Counted from the stretch's first letter, positions 31,306-41,147 are shown. The stretch: DNA of 64,000 bases from Stentor roeselii (GCA_006503475.1 RSEH01000063.1:62001-126000), one strand, 5' to 3'. Made by a program: numbers and translations. Notes: generated by a model from the sequence alone, not told the origin.

Positions 31306-31959
31306 CTATTTGCTTAAGTCCTTTGCAAACTTCGCCAAGTTAGCTTTAGCTTTTTCACAAGATTTGTACAAATATTGAGCTTGCTCAATAAGCTTCTGCA
31401 TTTTGGCGTGGTTTTCCAGGTTTTGGGGAGTCATGTTAAGTTTATGTACAAGGTGGTCGTAAGGCTCGGGAGTGTCCAAAGCTAGAAAGCTCTGGAAAAT
31501 CCCTTCTTCACTGATGTAGTTGTTAATTTTCCTGAAAAGTTCTGATGAATTTACAGGGGATTTATACAGTTTCTTGACTAAGCAAGTATTTTTTATTTTT
31601 TGAAGGGTTTGTACAGGTAATTTGCTGTTATAGATCCAGTAGAACCTATTTTTTACAGCACTCGGGGCGCGTCCTGGCATGTTTTTAGCAATTTCTTTCC
31701 AATCATTTCCGATCTTGTAGAATAAGTTTAGCAGGGTCTGGTCTTCTTCGGAAGTCCAACGTTTTAGACTTTTTTTAGGATTTTTGCTTTCTTTTGCATG
31801 GACGGATTGGGTGTTACCCCTGTCCCCGGATGAGGTTTTAAGGAACTTTGTACAACAGGAATACTCTTCCTGGTCAGCGAAAGATTCGCATTCTGAATCT
31901 TCGTGAGAAGAAGCGGATGTAGGGGAGACGGCTTCGGGCATTTCACAAAAAGATTCCAT
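31306..31959 (-). CDS. Single Myb/SANT-domain protein
   Basis: 217 residues. One Myb repeat at about 66-118: KRWTSEEDQTLLNLFYKIGN, then DWKEIAKNMPGRAPSAVKNR and FYW, with the regularly spaced Trp/Phe/Tyr. The VKNRFYW recognition helix suggests DNA binding, as in R2R3-like regulators, though only one clear repeat exists. The N-terminus is acidic and Ser-rich; the C-terminus is helical. Likely a transcription regulator; target unknown. Confidence 0.85.
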   Translation of the reverse strand: MESFCEMPEAVSPTSASSHEDSECESFADQEEYSCCTKFLKTSSGDRGNTQSVHAKESKNPKKSLKRWTSEEDQTLLNLFYKIGNDWKEIAKNMPGRAPSAVKNRFYWIYNSKLPVQTLQKIKNTCLVKKLYKSPVNSSELFRKINNYISEEGIFQSFLALDTPEPYDHLVHKLNMTPQNLENHAKMQKLIEQAQYLYKSCEKAKANLAKFAKDLSK

Positions 31960-32109
31960 TTATAAGAGAAAAAGTTCTAAATGAGAATCATGGAAGGTTT
32001 TCAGTTAAGAAACAAAAAAAACGAAGAGGGTGTTTTTCAATATAAAATGTTTTCCAATGAATTAATTGTTACTATTTATATGATTTTTATTGTTACCTTC
32101 CATTATTTA

Positions 32110-33339
32110 TTAATGTCCAGGACTAAACAAGTTAGGATTCTTCTGCAAGAAAATGTCGAAATAAGTCGCTTTGGTCTTCTGGGTGTGACGCAAAAGATAA
32201 GAAGGATGCAAGACAACCGGAAATTCTTTTAATACCTGCAAATAACTAACAAAATCCTCAGGGTCTCCCATTTGCACCAGATGTTCCCTGGTGATTTTTT
32301 TATAATCTTTTTCATTACCAGGAGTTTTAACCTCAAACTCTTCATCCTTATCTCGATGCTTCAAATAAACCTTTTCAATTCCATCTAAAAACCCTAAAAC
32401 TCGATACTTCCCTTCCACAGGGAACCTGTTAACAGAAGTTTCCATCAGGTCAATTTGTTGAAGATTCTCACAAAAATCCTGAAAAAGTCCATCACTGTCA
32501 ATACTAACAGAAAAATCTTGCCAAAGTTCTTCAAAGTGTCCTTGAGGATTATTAACTTTAACAAATCCTTCCTTTTCAACCATAACTTCCTGTCCAAAAA
32601 TCGCGTTGATTTCCTATTTACTTAATACTTTCAATTGAAGTCTACTAGTCACTGTGTTTAAATTCGACCCTGACTTCTTTAAAATATTTTTCATTTCAAC
32701 TGCAGTGAGTTCCGGGTCATGCTCTGAAAAAAGACTTCTAAAGACATTAGAAACATTTAAAAGACCCGAGTCAAGTCGAATCACTTGAACCTCCAGCTGC
32801 TGAAGAAACTTTGGAAGGGTCTGACAAGTCATGACAACAGGGCACTTGTTAATAGAAACAATGAATTCAATACCTTTGTAAAACCCTTGATCGGGCTCTA
32901 ATATCACATCCACATCATCAATGAAAATAATGGTTCCTGAGTTTTCACCGTTTTCAATGGAAAAGGTCTGACTTGCCTCTCCTAAGACCTTTATCACGTT
33001 GATTCTGCTTCTATTCGCTGAAGTGTTCAGCTCTAAAAGCTTTAAACCGAAGTCAATCCCAAGTTGCCTCACGAAGTGAGTCTTCCCGCAACCCGCGGGG
33101 CCTTGAATAACAAAATTTTTTTCGTTTTTAGAGAAACTGGCTGTTTTAAATACAAGACGCCTTTTGTAGTCTTTTAGATATGAAGAAATCGTTGAGTAGG
33201 CCTGGGGATATAAAGAGTTTTCCTTTGGTTTTTCTTTGGAAATTGAGGAGAAGCAGTTTTGGATGGTTTTTTGAGATTCGCTTATTTTTGGTCGTTTTTT
33301 GATTGTGCTCTGGATGTTCCCGGTTTTTCTTTTCAACAT
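32110..33339 (-). CDS. ATAD5/Elg1-like AAA+ clamp-unloader-type ATPase, one 15-nt intron
   Basis: 404 residues after removing the 15-nt intron 32614-32628 (coding strand GTATTAAGTAAATAG), which joins SRLQLK to EINAIFGQ. AAA+ core: Walker A GPAGCGKT, LLELNTSANRSR, EASQTF, Walker B TIIFIDDVD, sensor-1 CPVVMTCQTLP, then DSGLLNVSNVFRSL, an order close to the ATAD5/Elg1 branch of RFC large subunits that unload PCNA. The N-terminal SQKTIQNCFSS resembles a PCNA-binding (PIP) box. It is much shorter than animal ATAD5 (over 1,800). A second, different ATAD5-like gene lies at 37679-38707 on the same strand. Confidence 0.8.
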
Positions 33340-33426
33340 ATTGACTTTGTAATGTGACTTGCGGATTAGATATTCGGATTCATGGTTTAATCATAGATAT
33401 TAAAAATGTTTTGTTGATTTCCGTTT

Positions 33427-34207
33427 CTATTTATATGTACTTCGGGGCTCTTCGCACTCGGGCAGTTTCCAGACTCCGGACTTGGACTGAATATTTAGTA
33501 CCTCGAGCTTTAGGATTGATTGGTTTAGACGTTTTTTAGTGATGTCGTTGTGCTTTGATGGAAGGTAAAAGATTGGAGGGATTGTCCTTCTTATTGTTTA
33601 CTCAGTCAAGATGTACTTCCTGTACGATTCCATTCTTTTAGAATGTCCAGTTTTCTGACTACCAGCTACCTTAATTTCATTTTCCAATCTAGAGATCTCC
33701 TCATCCAAGTCCTTTTTCTTCTTCATTTCAGTTTCCCTAACTTTCTAAAAAATCCCTTACAGCGATTTCTTCTCGAGTCTGCATTTTAAGTTCATCATTC
33801 ATTTTTTTGATATCTTGAGTGACTTTCATTTCAATTTTCTGCTGATTTTCAGACGTCTCTTTGAGTGTAACAATTTCATCCTTCGCCTTTTGTAGATGAT
33901 TAATAAGTAATCCAAACATTTTCTTATTCCTGACTTTTTCATTGCTCGAAGTTTCAATAGTAGGAGGTTTTTCTGTCTGTATTTCTACCCTACGAGGTGA
34001 CCTAGATCGTTTTTTCCTAAACCTTGGGTACTCCTGGGCTTCTTCTCCAGGTATTTTGACGACTAAGGTTTCATTGTCAGGTCTAAATTAATCTGACCTT
34101 TTTTTATGATAAGTATCGCGAAGAGTGCCTTTGACGACATTTCTTTCCTTTACCTTCGCATCGTATTGCTTTTGAAGATCTTCCGACTCCTCAACTGGTT
34201 CAGCCAT
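33427..34207 (-). CDS. PNN: Pinin (splicing/exon-junction-associated), three tiny introns
   Basis: Four exons give 244 residues after removing 34083-34097 (15 nt), 33745-33760 (16 nt) and 33587-33601 (15 nt). The joins restore the pinin/SDK domain: VRNKKMFGLLINHLQKAKDE (animal NRRIFGLLMGTLQKFKQE), a long charged helix, then SYRKYILTE|TIPPIFYLPS (animal KYIRTKTKPHLFYIPG). An Arg/Ser patch RKKRSRSPRR precedes the domain. Pinin associates with the exon-junction complex and SR proteins. The 8-bp spacer to PSMG2 upstream and 87 bp to the ATAD5-like gene downstream show tight packing. The 3' end is taken at TAG 33427-33429; a further 14-nt GT...AG there would extend it slightly. Confidence 0.9.
33745..33760 (-). 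other. 16-nt intron in pinin (GTAAGGGATTTTTTAG)
   Basis: The only 16-nt intron found here. It joins TREEIA to KVRETEMKKKK in the continuous helix of pinin; the shift of one base distinguishes it from the 15-nt class. Confidence 0.85.
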
Positions 34208-34215
34208 TTATTTGA

Positions 34216-34869
34216 TTAGTTCACTAAAACCCCCTGCCAGGAACTTGGAATACTCAGGGAAATGCTGAGATTCAGGACTAATGATAACCCTTCAGCGAGC
34301 TTAAAAGCGCCGGGTACGTCTGCAGGGACGTCTTTTCCATATACGAATAAAATGTTCACTGGAATGTCGGCTTTCATGCATCTTTTGCATAGTCCTGCAC
34401 CTTTTAAGAATTCTTTCACTGAGTCGAAATCTCTTTTTTCGGAATCCCAGTCTAGGTCACTTTTGGAGTTTTTTACGTAGAATAACTCGGAGTCTGACTC
34501 GTGAGCTTTCATTTCGTCCCAGTTTGATGCTGCTACTATTAGTTGATGGATTCCTACTTCTTTGCACCAGGATACTAGCTTGTCTATGAAGTCTTCTGAA
34601 TTCTTGCAGAGACTTCTTATCTGGAGGACTACTAGTGAAGGGCTAAAGTCAAACAACTCAAGCGGATGAGACAAGCAACTCTCCCCAAGTCCTGAATTTC
34701 CAACAAATGGGTAAAAGTAATCAGTGTAAATCCATCCTATCTTCTGATGTTGAGAACTGCTAAGCAACAAGTCCAAAGCAAGTGTCGGTACAGCTCCGAC
34801 TGAAACAGCAGGCATGACAAGAGTCCTTCCCGACAAAGAGAGCGGTCCATCTGATATAACTTTGAACAT
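34216..34869 (-). CDS. PSMG2: Proteasome assembly chaperone 2
   Basis: 217 residues. Family blocks are clear: LSGRTLVMPAVSVGAVPTLA near residue 13, KIGWIYTDYFYPFVGN near 43, VVLQIRS near 80, and a C-terminal IPSSWQGVL (animal IPSSWRLLFG). PSMG2 pairs with PSMG1 to assemble the alpha ring of the 20S proteasome. Its ATG is only 2 bp after the stop of the upstream gene (TAA-AT-ATG) and its own stop is 8 bp before pinin's ATG. Confidence 0.93.
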   Translation of the reverse strand: MFKVISDGPLSLSGRTLVMPAVSVGAVPTLALDLLLSSSQHQKIGWIYTDYFYPFVGNSGLGESCLSHPLELFDFSPSLVVLQIRSLCKNSEDFIDKLVSWCKEVGIHQLIVAASNWDEMKAHESDSELFYVKNSKSDLDWDSEKRDFDSVKEFLKGAGLCKRCMKADIPVNILFVYGKDVPADVPGAFKLAEGLSLVLNLSISLSIPSSWQGVLVN

Positions 34870-34871
34870 AT

Positions 34872-35657
34872 TTAGTTACTAATTCCTTTCAAAAAATTTA
34901 AAATCTCATGATTTTCCATTCTTTCTAAATTTTTCCTATCAAGATTCATCCAATTGTAACAATTCAATCTTTCAACTGTTTCAACCAATTTCAATTTTTG
35001 TTCATTTAACTTTTCAGACCTGAAAGACTCGATTTTGTTGGGAAAAGTGAAGATTAATTGACCGCTCTTGATGAAAAGTTCGAAGTTGTCCATCAGGATT
35101 TTTTTATTTGAGTAAAACTCGTAAGCAGATATGAAACTTTTCGAGAGATTCTTTAAATCTTCAATTGGCAGGTCGCTTGACAAGTGAAAGTCCAAGGAAA
35201 CTTCCAGGTATTCATAAACGTAGAAGAAATGATTGTCTAATAGGAACCAGCCTAATAAGGAATGATTTGAAGGATCATTAGCGATAATCAAGGAAAACTC
35301 TAAAGAGTTAACTAGTTTGAGTTTTTCATTGAAATCAGCGATTTTGCTAAATAAAAGCTTTTCTTTGTGCATTATTATGTTGAATGTATCATCTCTGTTT
35401 AAGATAATCTTGATATTTTTGTACTTCTTGTTTTTGATGAATCCTGTTTTCAGTTTTTCACACTTGTCGAAGTATATCGCTATTTTTTTATTGAAGATAA
35501 TCATGTAATCCTTTATCGATTTCTTATCACCTCCACTGTTTTCTTTGATATTTACAATAAACGGCTCTTGTCCAATAACATCAAAATCCCCAATCGAAGT
35601 CTTTAATTCTTCCCACTCTCGAAATTTCCTAATCACACATTCCCTGAACTTCATCAT
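34872..35657 (-). CDS. Unknown protein, possibly a degenerate kinase-like fold
   Basis: 261 residues, Phe/Lys/Asn-rich, no clear family. The stretch NHFFYVYEYLEVSLDFHLS followed by about forty residues up to NKKILMDNFELFIKSGQLIF has the rhythm of a kinase hinge and catalytic-loop region with all catalytic residues missing. Its position next to a TKL-like kinase fits a pseudokinase, but this is speculation from pattern. Spacers: 24 bp from the kinase upstream, 2 bp to PSMG2 downstream. Confidence 0.65.
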   Translation of the reverse strand: MMKFRECVIRKFREWEELKTSIGDFDVIGQEPFIVNIKENSGGDKKSIKDYMIIFNKKIAIYFDKCEKLKTGFIKNKKYKNIKIILNRDDTFNIIMHKEKLLFSKIADFNEKLKLVNSLEFSLIIANDPSNHSLLGWFLLDNHFFYVYEYLEVSLDFHLSSDLPIEDLKNLSKSFISAYEFYSNKKILMDNFELFIKSGQLIFTFPNKIESFRSEKLNEQKLKLVETVERLNCYNWMNLDRKNLERMENHEILNFLKGISN

Positions 35658-35681
35658 ATTATAAAATCTTTAACTCTAAAA

Positions 35682-37649
35682 TTAAATTAACCTCTCCAAT
35701 CCTTTAAAATTTCGAATAATATCATCAAGTTTTTTACAAACCTCAATCGCTGAAGGTCTGTCTTTAGGGTTAACTTTCCAGCAGTCCTTTAAAATCTGCG
35801 TAATCAATGGAAAATCTTCTTGAAACCTGTAGTCAATGACAGGTCTCAAGCCTTCCTTTTTGATCATTTTATGAACTAATCTTGCCTGATTCCTCGGGTA
35901 ACTCAGATCTTTTCTTTTATCTCCCGAGAGGGAAAATGGGTTTTTTTGAAATAAGACCCAGTAAAAAGTCATTCCGAAGCTCCAAATATCAGCTTCGAAG
36001 CCTGGGGATTTATTCTCGATCTGGTCAGGGTCGCTGTATTGCCAGGTGAAGCCTCGAAGGCTTTTTCTATTTAAAAGGTTAGCAGCGAGTCCAAAGTCAA
36101 TAATAACAGGTTGTCTTGAAGAGCCTTCTGTTTTTGGGTACTTGAGTAAGATGTTATGTGGCTTGATGTCCTGGTGAATCACTTGAAGACGGTGAATATA
36201 GGCAAGGCCTTTTGATACGTTTTTCATCATGTTTAAAGCTTCGAATAGGGTCAGTTTGTTTTGAGTCAAGTCCTTTAAAGACCCTCCGTCGACGAAGGGC
36301 ATGACTATGCAGTCCCTTTGTTTATATCGGACAAGTCCGTAAGTCTCGACCACGAACTGATGATGAAGTCTTTTAAGAATACCGAATTCATTTAAAATAA
36401 CAGAAAATGACTTTTTTTTCTCTTCTTGGATTTTTATCGCAACTTGCTCAGATTTCAACTCGTTTTTGAAAACACGGCCGAAACCTCCTGACCCGATTTT
36501 CATTTGCTTGTCGAGGTCTGGAAACTTAAAGCATGACCTGTCGATGAAGTCCTCTTCTAACACGTCTTTCATGTTAATTGAATGAAGAATCAAGATTTCA
36601 TAAGCGATTCTCATCTCGTTTAAATAATTTCCTGGAAATTTTAAAGTGAAAAGACGCTTGAATTGGGAAACCTGCTCGAAAACTAAAGCTAGACGGAAGT
36701 CAGTGATTTTTGAGGATTTTATAAATACTACTAGCAGCTCTGCGGGGAATCTTTTGAAGAAAATTGAGTTTTTTTCCATGATTCTGAACATTTTGAAGAG
36801 TTTTTTATTGAAAGATTCGCTGATTGGATACTTTTTTAGTTCGTTGCTGAGAAGGTTTGCAGGGTTGTAAGAATATTCACAGGTTTCTGGATCGAAAAAT
36901 CCTGAGTCTAGGTCGAAATAGTCTCGAATACATGAAAGGCTGTCAAGTTCGGAAAGGATCTCAGGAAAGTTCTGTAAAATAAAATCGCCTTCTTTTAAAT
37001 GATTGATGCACTCACAGTCTGAAGTTGATAAACTGCAGTCTGGACAGGAAATTGACTGAAAAGATGTGACAATAAGATTTTCTCTGTTAAAAATAGGATT
37101 TTCTCTGTTAAAAATAGAATTTTCCTCTAAAATTTCAATATTTCCACTGTTATTTTCAAGGTTTTTTCTATCAGATCTAAATTCTTTAGCAATTCGAAAA
37201 AAACTTTTAGTTTTATATTCAAAATTCAAGTTTCTATCACAATCGAAAACTTTCTGAATTTCTGACTGAAAAACTAGAAAAAGTCTTTCAAAGAGGTTTA
37301 AAAAGTGACTTGTATCGAAAAAGGAGGTATCCAGGGCATAGGAGTAAAAAATGAGCCTTCTTTGAAACCTGTACTTCAAGTTTCCAAGATCCAGGCGACT
37401 ATTCAAATGGTTGAGAATCCAAGGTTGTTTCATCAAAAGCGAAGGAAATTCGAATCGAGTTGTCATAAACCTGACCTGGAGACTATTCAAACTATTGATA
37501 ATCTTAACATCGAAATTTTCAGGTTTTCCATGAAAAACCAGAGAAGAAACAAGCTGAAACGAGAGCTCTTTATTTCCATTATTCACTATTTTCCCAAATA
37601 TTTTCCTAGAAAACTCTGAAGTAATCAAGTTTTCTTGAATGACTTCCAT
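35682..37649 (-). CDS. TKL-like protein kinase with large unknown N-terminus
   Basis: 655 residues. The first about 375 are helical and unrecognised, with a short Cys cluster (CPDCSLSTSDCEC) and a duplicated IFNREN motif. Kinase domain about 380-650: GSGGFGRVF, VAIK, catalytic loop HQDIKPHNILL (Gln replaces the usual Arg of HRD, catalytic Asp kept), DFGLA, and a non-canonical activation-segment end YSDPDQI where APE is expected. Likely active, but not regulated as an RD kinase. Best described as TKL/TK-like; substrate unknown. Confidence 0.85.
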   Translation of the reverse strand: MEVIQENLITSEFSRKIFGKIVNNGNKELSFQLVSSLVFHGKPENFDVKIINSLNSLQVRFMTTRFEFPSLLMKQPWILNHLNSRLDLGNLKYRFQRRLIFYSYALDTSFFDTSHFLNLFERLFLVFQSEIQKVFDCDRNLNFEYKTKSFFRIAKEFRSDRKNLENNSGNIEILEENSIFNRENPIFNRENLIVTSFQSISCPDCSLSTSDCECINHLKEGDFILQNFPEILSELDSLSCIRDYFDLDSGFFDPETCEYSYNPANLLSNELKKYPISESFNKKLFKMFRIMEKNSIFFKRFPAELLVVFIKSSKITDFRLALVFEQVSQFKRLFTLKFPGNYLNEMRIAYEILILHSINMKDVLEEDFIDRSCFKFPDLDKQMKIGSGGFGRVFKNELKSEQVAIKIQEEKKKSFSVILNEFGILKRLHHQFVVETYGLVRYKQRDCIVMPFVDGGSLKDLTQNKLTLFEALNMMKNVSKGLAYIHRLQVIHQDIKPHNILLKYPKTEGSSRQPVIIDFGLAANLLNRKSLRGFTWQYSDPDQIENKSPGFEADIWSFGMTFYWVLFQKNPFSLSGDKRKDLSYPRNQARLVHKMIKKEGLRPVIDYRFQEDFPLITQILKDCWKVNPKDRPSAIEVCKKLDDIIRNFKGLERLI

Positions 37650-37678
37650 AAAACTATAATAATCTAAAAAATCCTATA

Positions 37679-38707
37679 TTATTTATTGATTATCCTATTT
37701 TTCTTCTTATTAAACAAGGACCTAAAAGAATAAAAATCATTCAAATCGCCCTGGATTCCAAAACTTCTCAAATCATCGACTTTTCTTCTTACTTTCAAGT
37801 TTAGCTCGATAACACCCGGGTGCCTTTTAAAGATCTGGCAAAGCATTTCCAAGTAAATCAAAGGCACTTCAGCAACATCAACAATTTCCAAGTTTTCAAC
37901 CCAAATCTGAACAGTTCTCAATTCCAGTCCAATGAAAAAGTCAATGCGACTAACATGATTCCAAAGAAAAGTCAAAACATCAAAAGGTTCTTCAATTTCA
38001 CAAAGACTCGCCTCAATAATATTCCCGGGTATCAAGCTAATATTTTCTTTATTAAACCTTTCAGCTTGTTCTAAAACATTGAATAAATAAGTCAAGTTCG
38101 CTTCATAAAACCTGAACAGAAACAAAATCTCTGAATTAGAAAACTTCAGCTTTCTTCTGTCTCGTTCATTGTAAAGCAGTTGAAGATGGTCGATACTTGT
38201 CTCTAATTTAAGTACTTTAGTATCACGAAAGCTGATATTCCTTGGAAGACTTGTACAGGTCATAATCACTGGACACTTCGATTCATTTATAACCCACCTA
38301 ATTGCTTTCTCAAAGCCCATGTCGCATTCCAAGCTCAAATCAATATCATCTAAAAAAACCACAGTTGAAGTCAGTTCTTTTTGCAGTACTGCAAAGTTTT
38401 TTATTGCATCTGATAAGATTTTTTTTATGTTTTTCAAGTCTCGGCTGTGAGATGTGTTTAGTTCTAATAATCGGATTCCCAGTTGTCGCATTGTCTCGTG
38501 AACCACAAAAGTCTTGCCGCTGCCTTTGTTTCCTTGAATCACCAGGCATAACTCTGAGCAGAGCTGCTTTTTCTCGAACTGTGAGACCAGGTTTGTCATG
38601 AAATTCGCAGCGTTTGAGTTGATTTCTTGGCTTATCACGTAAAGGGTGTTTGAGTTTAGTTTCATCTGCTTGTATTGAACTTTTTGGTCTATTTTTCGCT
38701 TTTGCAT
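37679..38707 (-). CDS. Second ATAD5/Elg1-like AAA+ ATPase
   Basis: 342 residues in one frame. Walker A GNKGSGKT, LLELNTSHSRDLKNI, Walker B TVVFLDDID, sensor-1 CPVIMTCTSLP, then a helical lid/collar-like region. These blocks align with those of the gene at 32110-33339, sharing LLELNTS and (V/I)MTC.(S/T)LP, so the two are paralogues, but they are clearly diverged elsewhere and this copy lacks the obvious PIP-like N-terminus. Probably an alternative RFC-type large subunit or regulator of a sliding clamp. Confidence 0.75.
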   Translation of the reverse strand: MQKRKIDQKVQYKQMKLNSNTLYVISQEINSNAANFMTNLVSQFEKKQLCSELCLVIQGNKGSGKTFVVHETMRQLGIRLLELNTSHSRDLKNIKKILSDAIKNFAVLQKELTSTVVFLDDIDLSLECDMGFEKAIRWVINESKCPVIMTCTSLPRNISFRDTKVLKLETSIDHLQLLYNERDRRKLKFSNSEILFLFRFYEANLTYLFNVLEQAERFNKENISLIPGNIIEASLCEIEEPFDVLTFLWNHVSRIDFFIGLELRTVQIWVENLEIVDVAEVPLIYLEMLCQIFKRHPGVIELNLKVRRKVDDLRSFGIQGDLNDFYSFRSLFNKKKNRIINK

Positions 38708-39884
38708 GGGTCCCCTTAATTTATTATTTTGAGGCTTGAAAGAAGGCTTTACTGCCTTGGGTTTTAGACATTATTTTTTGGAATTAGAGGAATGGGGTAT
38801 TGGAAGGGTTTTTTTTCAGTGGTTTTAGTGGGATGGGGGAGTGGGATTAGAGATTTTAGGAGAGTTTTGGATTTATAGGGTGGATAGATAGTCGAAATCA
38901 TTAAGAGTTAATTTTTAGGTTAATGTGAAAGATTCAGAATAATATTTCTATATTTTTATGCTTAATTATTTGAAGGAAGGCTTTGATAGTTTCCTTGCAG
39001 TTTAATAAGATTTTTTCATGAAAATTCATATCGAAATTTACGAAAAAAATATAGAATAAATGCAGATATCATTAATTGCTTAAGATTTATTAAAGAATAA
39101 CAAGTAATCAAGTATAATCTCATATTTAAGGAATTTATCAGAGAATTCCATCATCTTGAAATAATTTTAAAGATAAACCTGTCACTCAAAACTTTAAAAA
39201 TGTTAAAATAAGGTTTATGATATGAATAATAGGAAATACTTGTACCAAATAAGTTCAGAAAATTTTAAGTCCTAGTAAACAAAAAAAATGTCAAAATAGC
39301 TCTATGTAAAATATCCTCTCAAAATGAAAAACCAAATACAAAATAATTCAAAACCATCATGTCAATCTTCACACTACTGAGGAACAATTCTGATTGAACA
39401 TGATCATCCTAGATAACTTATTAACTCTTCTTCTTTCCTATATTACCAAAATTAGATAGATAGATTAGACTTACTCGAGACACTATCTTTTCTCAAAGAT
39501 TTAAGGATACATAAATCCACTAATGACTGATTCTTGATCAAATAGAACCACCTAAAGAATTCTATTAATCTTAAAATCTTAAACCCCAAGATCCTTCTTC
39601 CTTTCGAAACTCTAAAATTGATAATCTAAAAATATCCTGCCTTAAACAACCCTCATAGTTAATTTTCATCTTAAAGTGAGATTCCAGCCTCCAGTCTCTA
39701 AATCTAATCGAAACTCAGAAACCCGGGTTGATTTTTATTCGAATAAACTTAATCCATTAGTTTCCAATTTCAAACCTGAGTCAAATCCAATAAACAAATA
39801 ATCCAAATCCTAAAATCCGATCAAATTTCTTCCTAACGATTTAAATTCCATGAATGATTTTAAACCATGCACTAATAAACTAAG
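38708..39884. other. Long intergenic gap between divergent genes
   Basis: 1,177 bp containing the 5' flanks of the second ATAD5-like gene (minus) and the Amt-like gene (plus). Plus-strand 38730-38890 is C-poor and G-rich, the mirror image of a G-poor 5' flank. The remainder is AT-rich with no coding frame or RNA gene seen. Confidence 0.6.
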
Positions 39885-41147
39885 ATGAAACTAATGTGCC
39901 CAGCATACTCCTCAGGAGGAGATATTCTCTTTGGTAACATTACCGTGTTCTTAGGCCTGGTAAGTCCTATTTAGGTCGGGCTGACATGTCTTGAGTATGG
40001 CGTGTCGAGGAAAAAGTTCTCATCTTACCTTCTTGTCAAGAACTTTTTACAGTTCTCTCTTGCAGTCATTGTTTATTGGCTCATTGGATACGCTTTCTCG
40101 TTTGGAGATGTGGACAGTGAATTTATTGGTGAAGAGTACTTCGGGGGTGACGACTGGCTTGAAAAGAGAGATGAAGGACATGGATTCTGTTTTTCATATA
40201 ATGTGCTTGTAGGAATCTTCGTGATTTTTATTGTCAATAATGCACTTATAGAAAAAGTCAGCTATATCACTTATGTCGTCTACCCAATCTGTCTTTTAAT
40301 CTGGATCTGGCCAGTAGTTGTAGCCTGGTCCTGGGGAAGTGGTTGGCTTCACGACGAGATCGAAGACAGAATGCTCGACTACGGCGGAAGTGCGACAGTA
40401 TTCACATTCGCCGGAGGTTTCGGTCTAATCGGAGCAATATTTTCCGGCCCCAGAAGTAAAAGATTCAAGCGACCAGAAAACTTCAGAATAGAAAGTGTTG
40501 AAATATACGTCTTAGGATCTTTTCTAACAATTTTAGGAGTTCTCGGAATCGGATACTCTCAGCAATCAATAAACGGTGGAATCGCATTAGCAAACATGTG
40601 GATCTGCGGAGCCGTCTCTTCAATAATCGGTTTAAAACTATTAACCATATACAAAAAAGACATAAGCGACCATTACATCGCTATTTATCAAGGCTTCATC
40701 GCTGGCATGGTCTTGATCGCGTCTTCAGCTGGCAACACCCGCCCATGGGTCAGTGCTCTTCACGGACTCATCTCGGGGGTGGTCTTTACTTTAGGAGTTT
40801 ATTTTGTGAAAGTGACGAAAATCGATGACCCTGCTAATGTCACTGCAACTTTTTTGATTCCTGGAATTTTTGGAGGCGTTTTGCCTGGATTCATTGATAA
40901 TGATAAAGGAGTCTATTTCGCTGGCTGGGAAAGTGGACAGACTCTTGGAACTAATGTTGTTGGAACTGCTGTTATTTTAGGGTGGTCTATTTTTTGGGCC
41001 GCTATCGTTTTTGGAGTTCTTAGGGTGGTTAATGCTTTGAAGCTTAAGGAGAAACATGGACTTGAAGGAGCTGTCATCACTCAGATGGGGTTCTGTAAAG
41101 GTGGACAGGAGGCTCAGGAGAAACATGGAACTGAGGATCAGAACTAG
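39885..41147 (+). CDS. Amt-family (ammonium transporter) protein lacking the twin histidines, one 15-nt intron
   Basis: 415 residues after removing intron 39960-39974 (GTAAGTCCTATTTAG), joining TVFLGL to VGLTCLEYGVSRKK. About 11 TM helices. Family blocks: WSWGSGWLHD, MLDYGGSATVFTFAGGFGLI followed by GAIFSGPRSKRF, YQGFIAGMVLI, KIDDPANVTATFLIPGIFGG. Aligning by eye with E. coli AmtB (LDFAGGTVVHIN and DDPCDVFGVHGVCG), both pore histidines (H168, H318) are replaced by Phe, while the Asp of LDFAGG is kept. It may therefore not conduct ammonia in the usual way; it could be a sensor or have altered selectivity. Confidence 0.85.

Noticed and set aside
31981-32232. Plus-strand frame of 83 codons
   Set aside because: Half of it is antisense to the 3' exon of the ATAD5-like gene and it shows no domain.
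33430-33444. A fourth pinin intron of 14 nt (GTACATATAAATAG) near the stop
   Set aside because: The product reads well to the TAG itself, and no conserved residues lie beyond to demand the join.
33354-33539. Plus-strand ORF and GC-richer patch suspected as an ncRNA
   Set aside because: It is antisense to the last exon of pinin, which explains both its composition and its openness.
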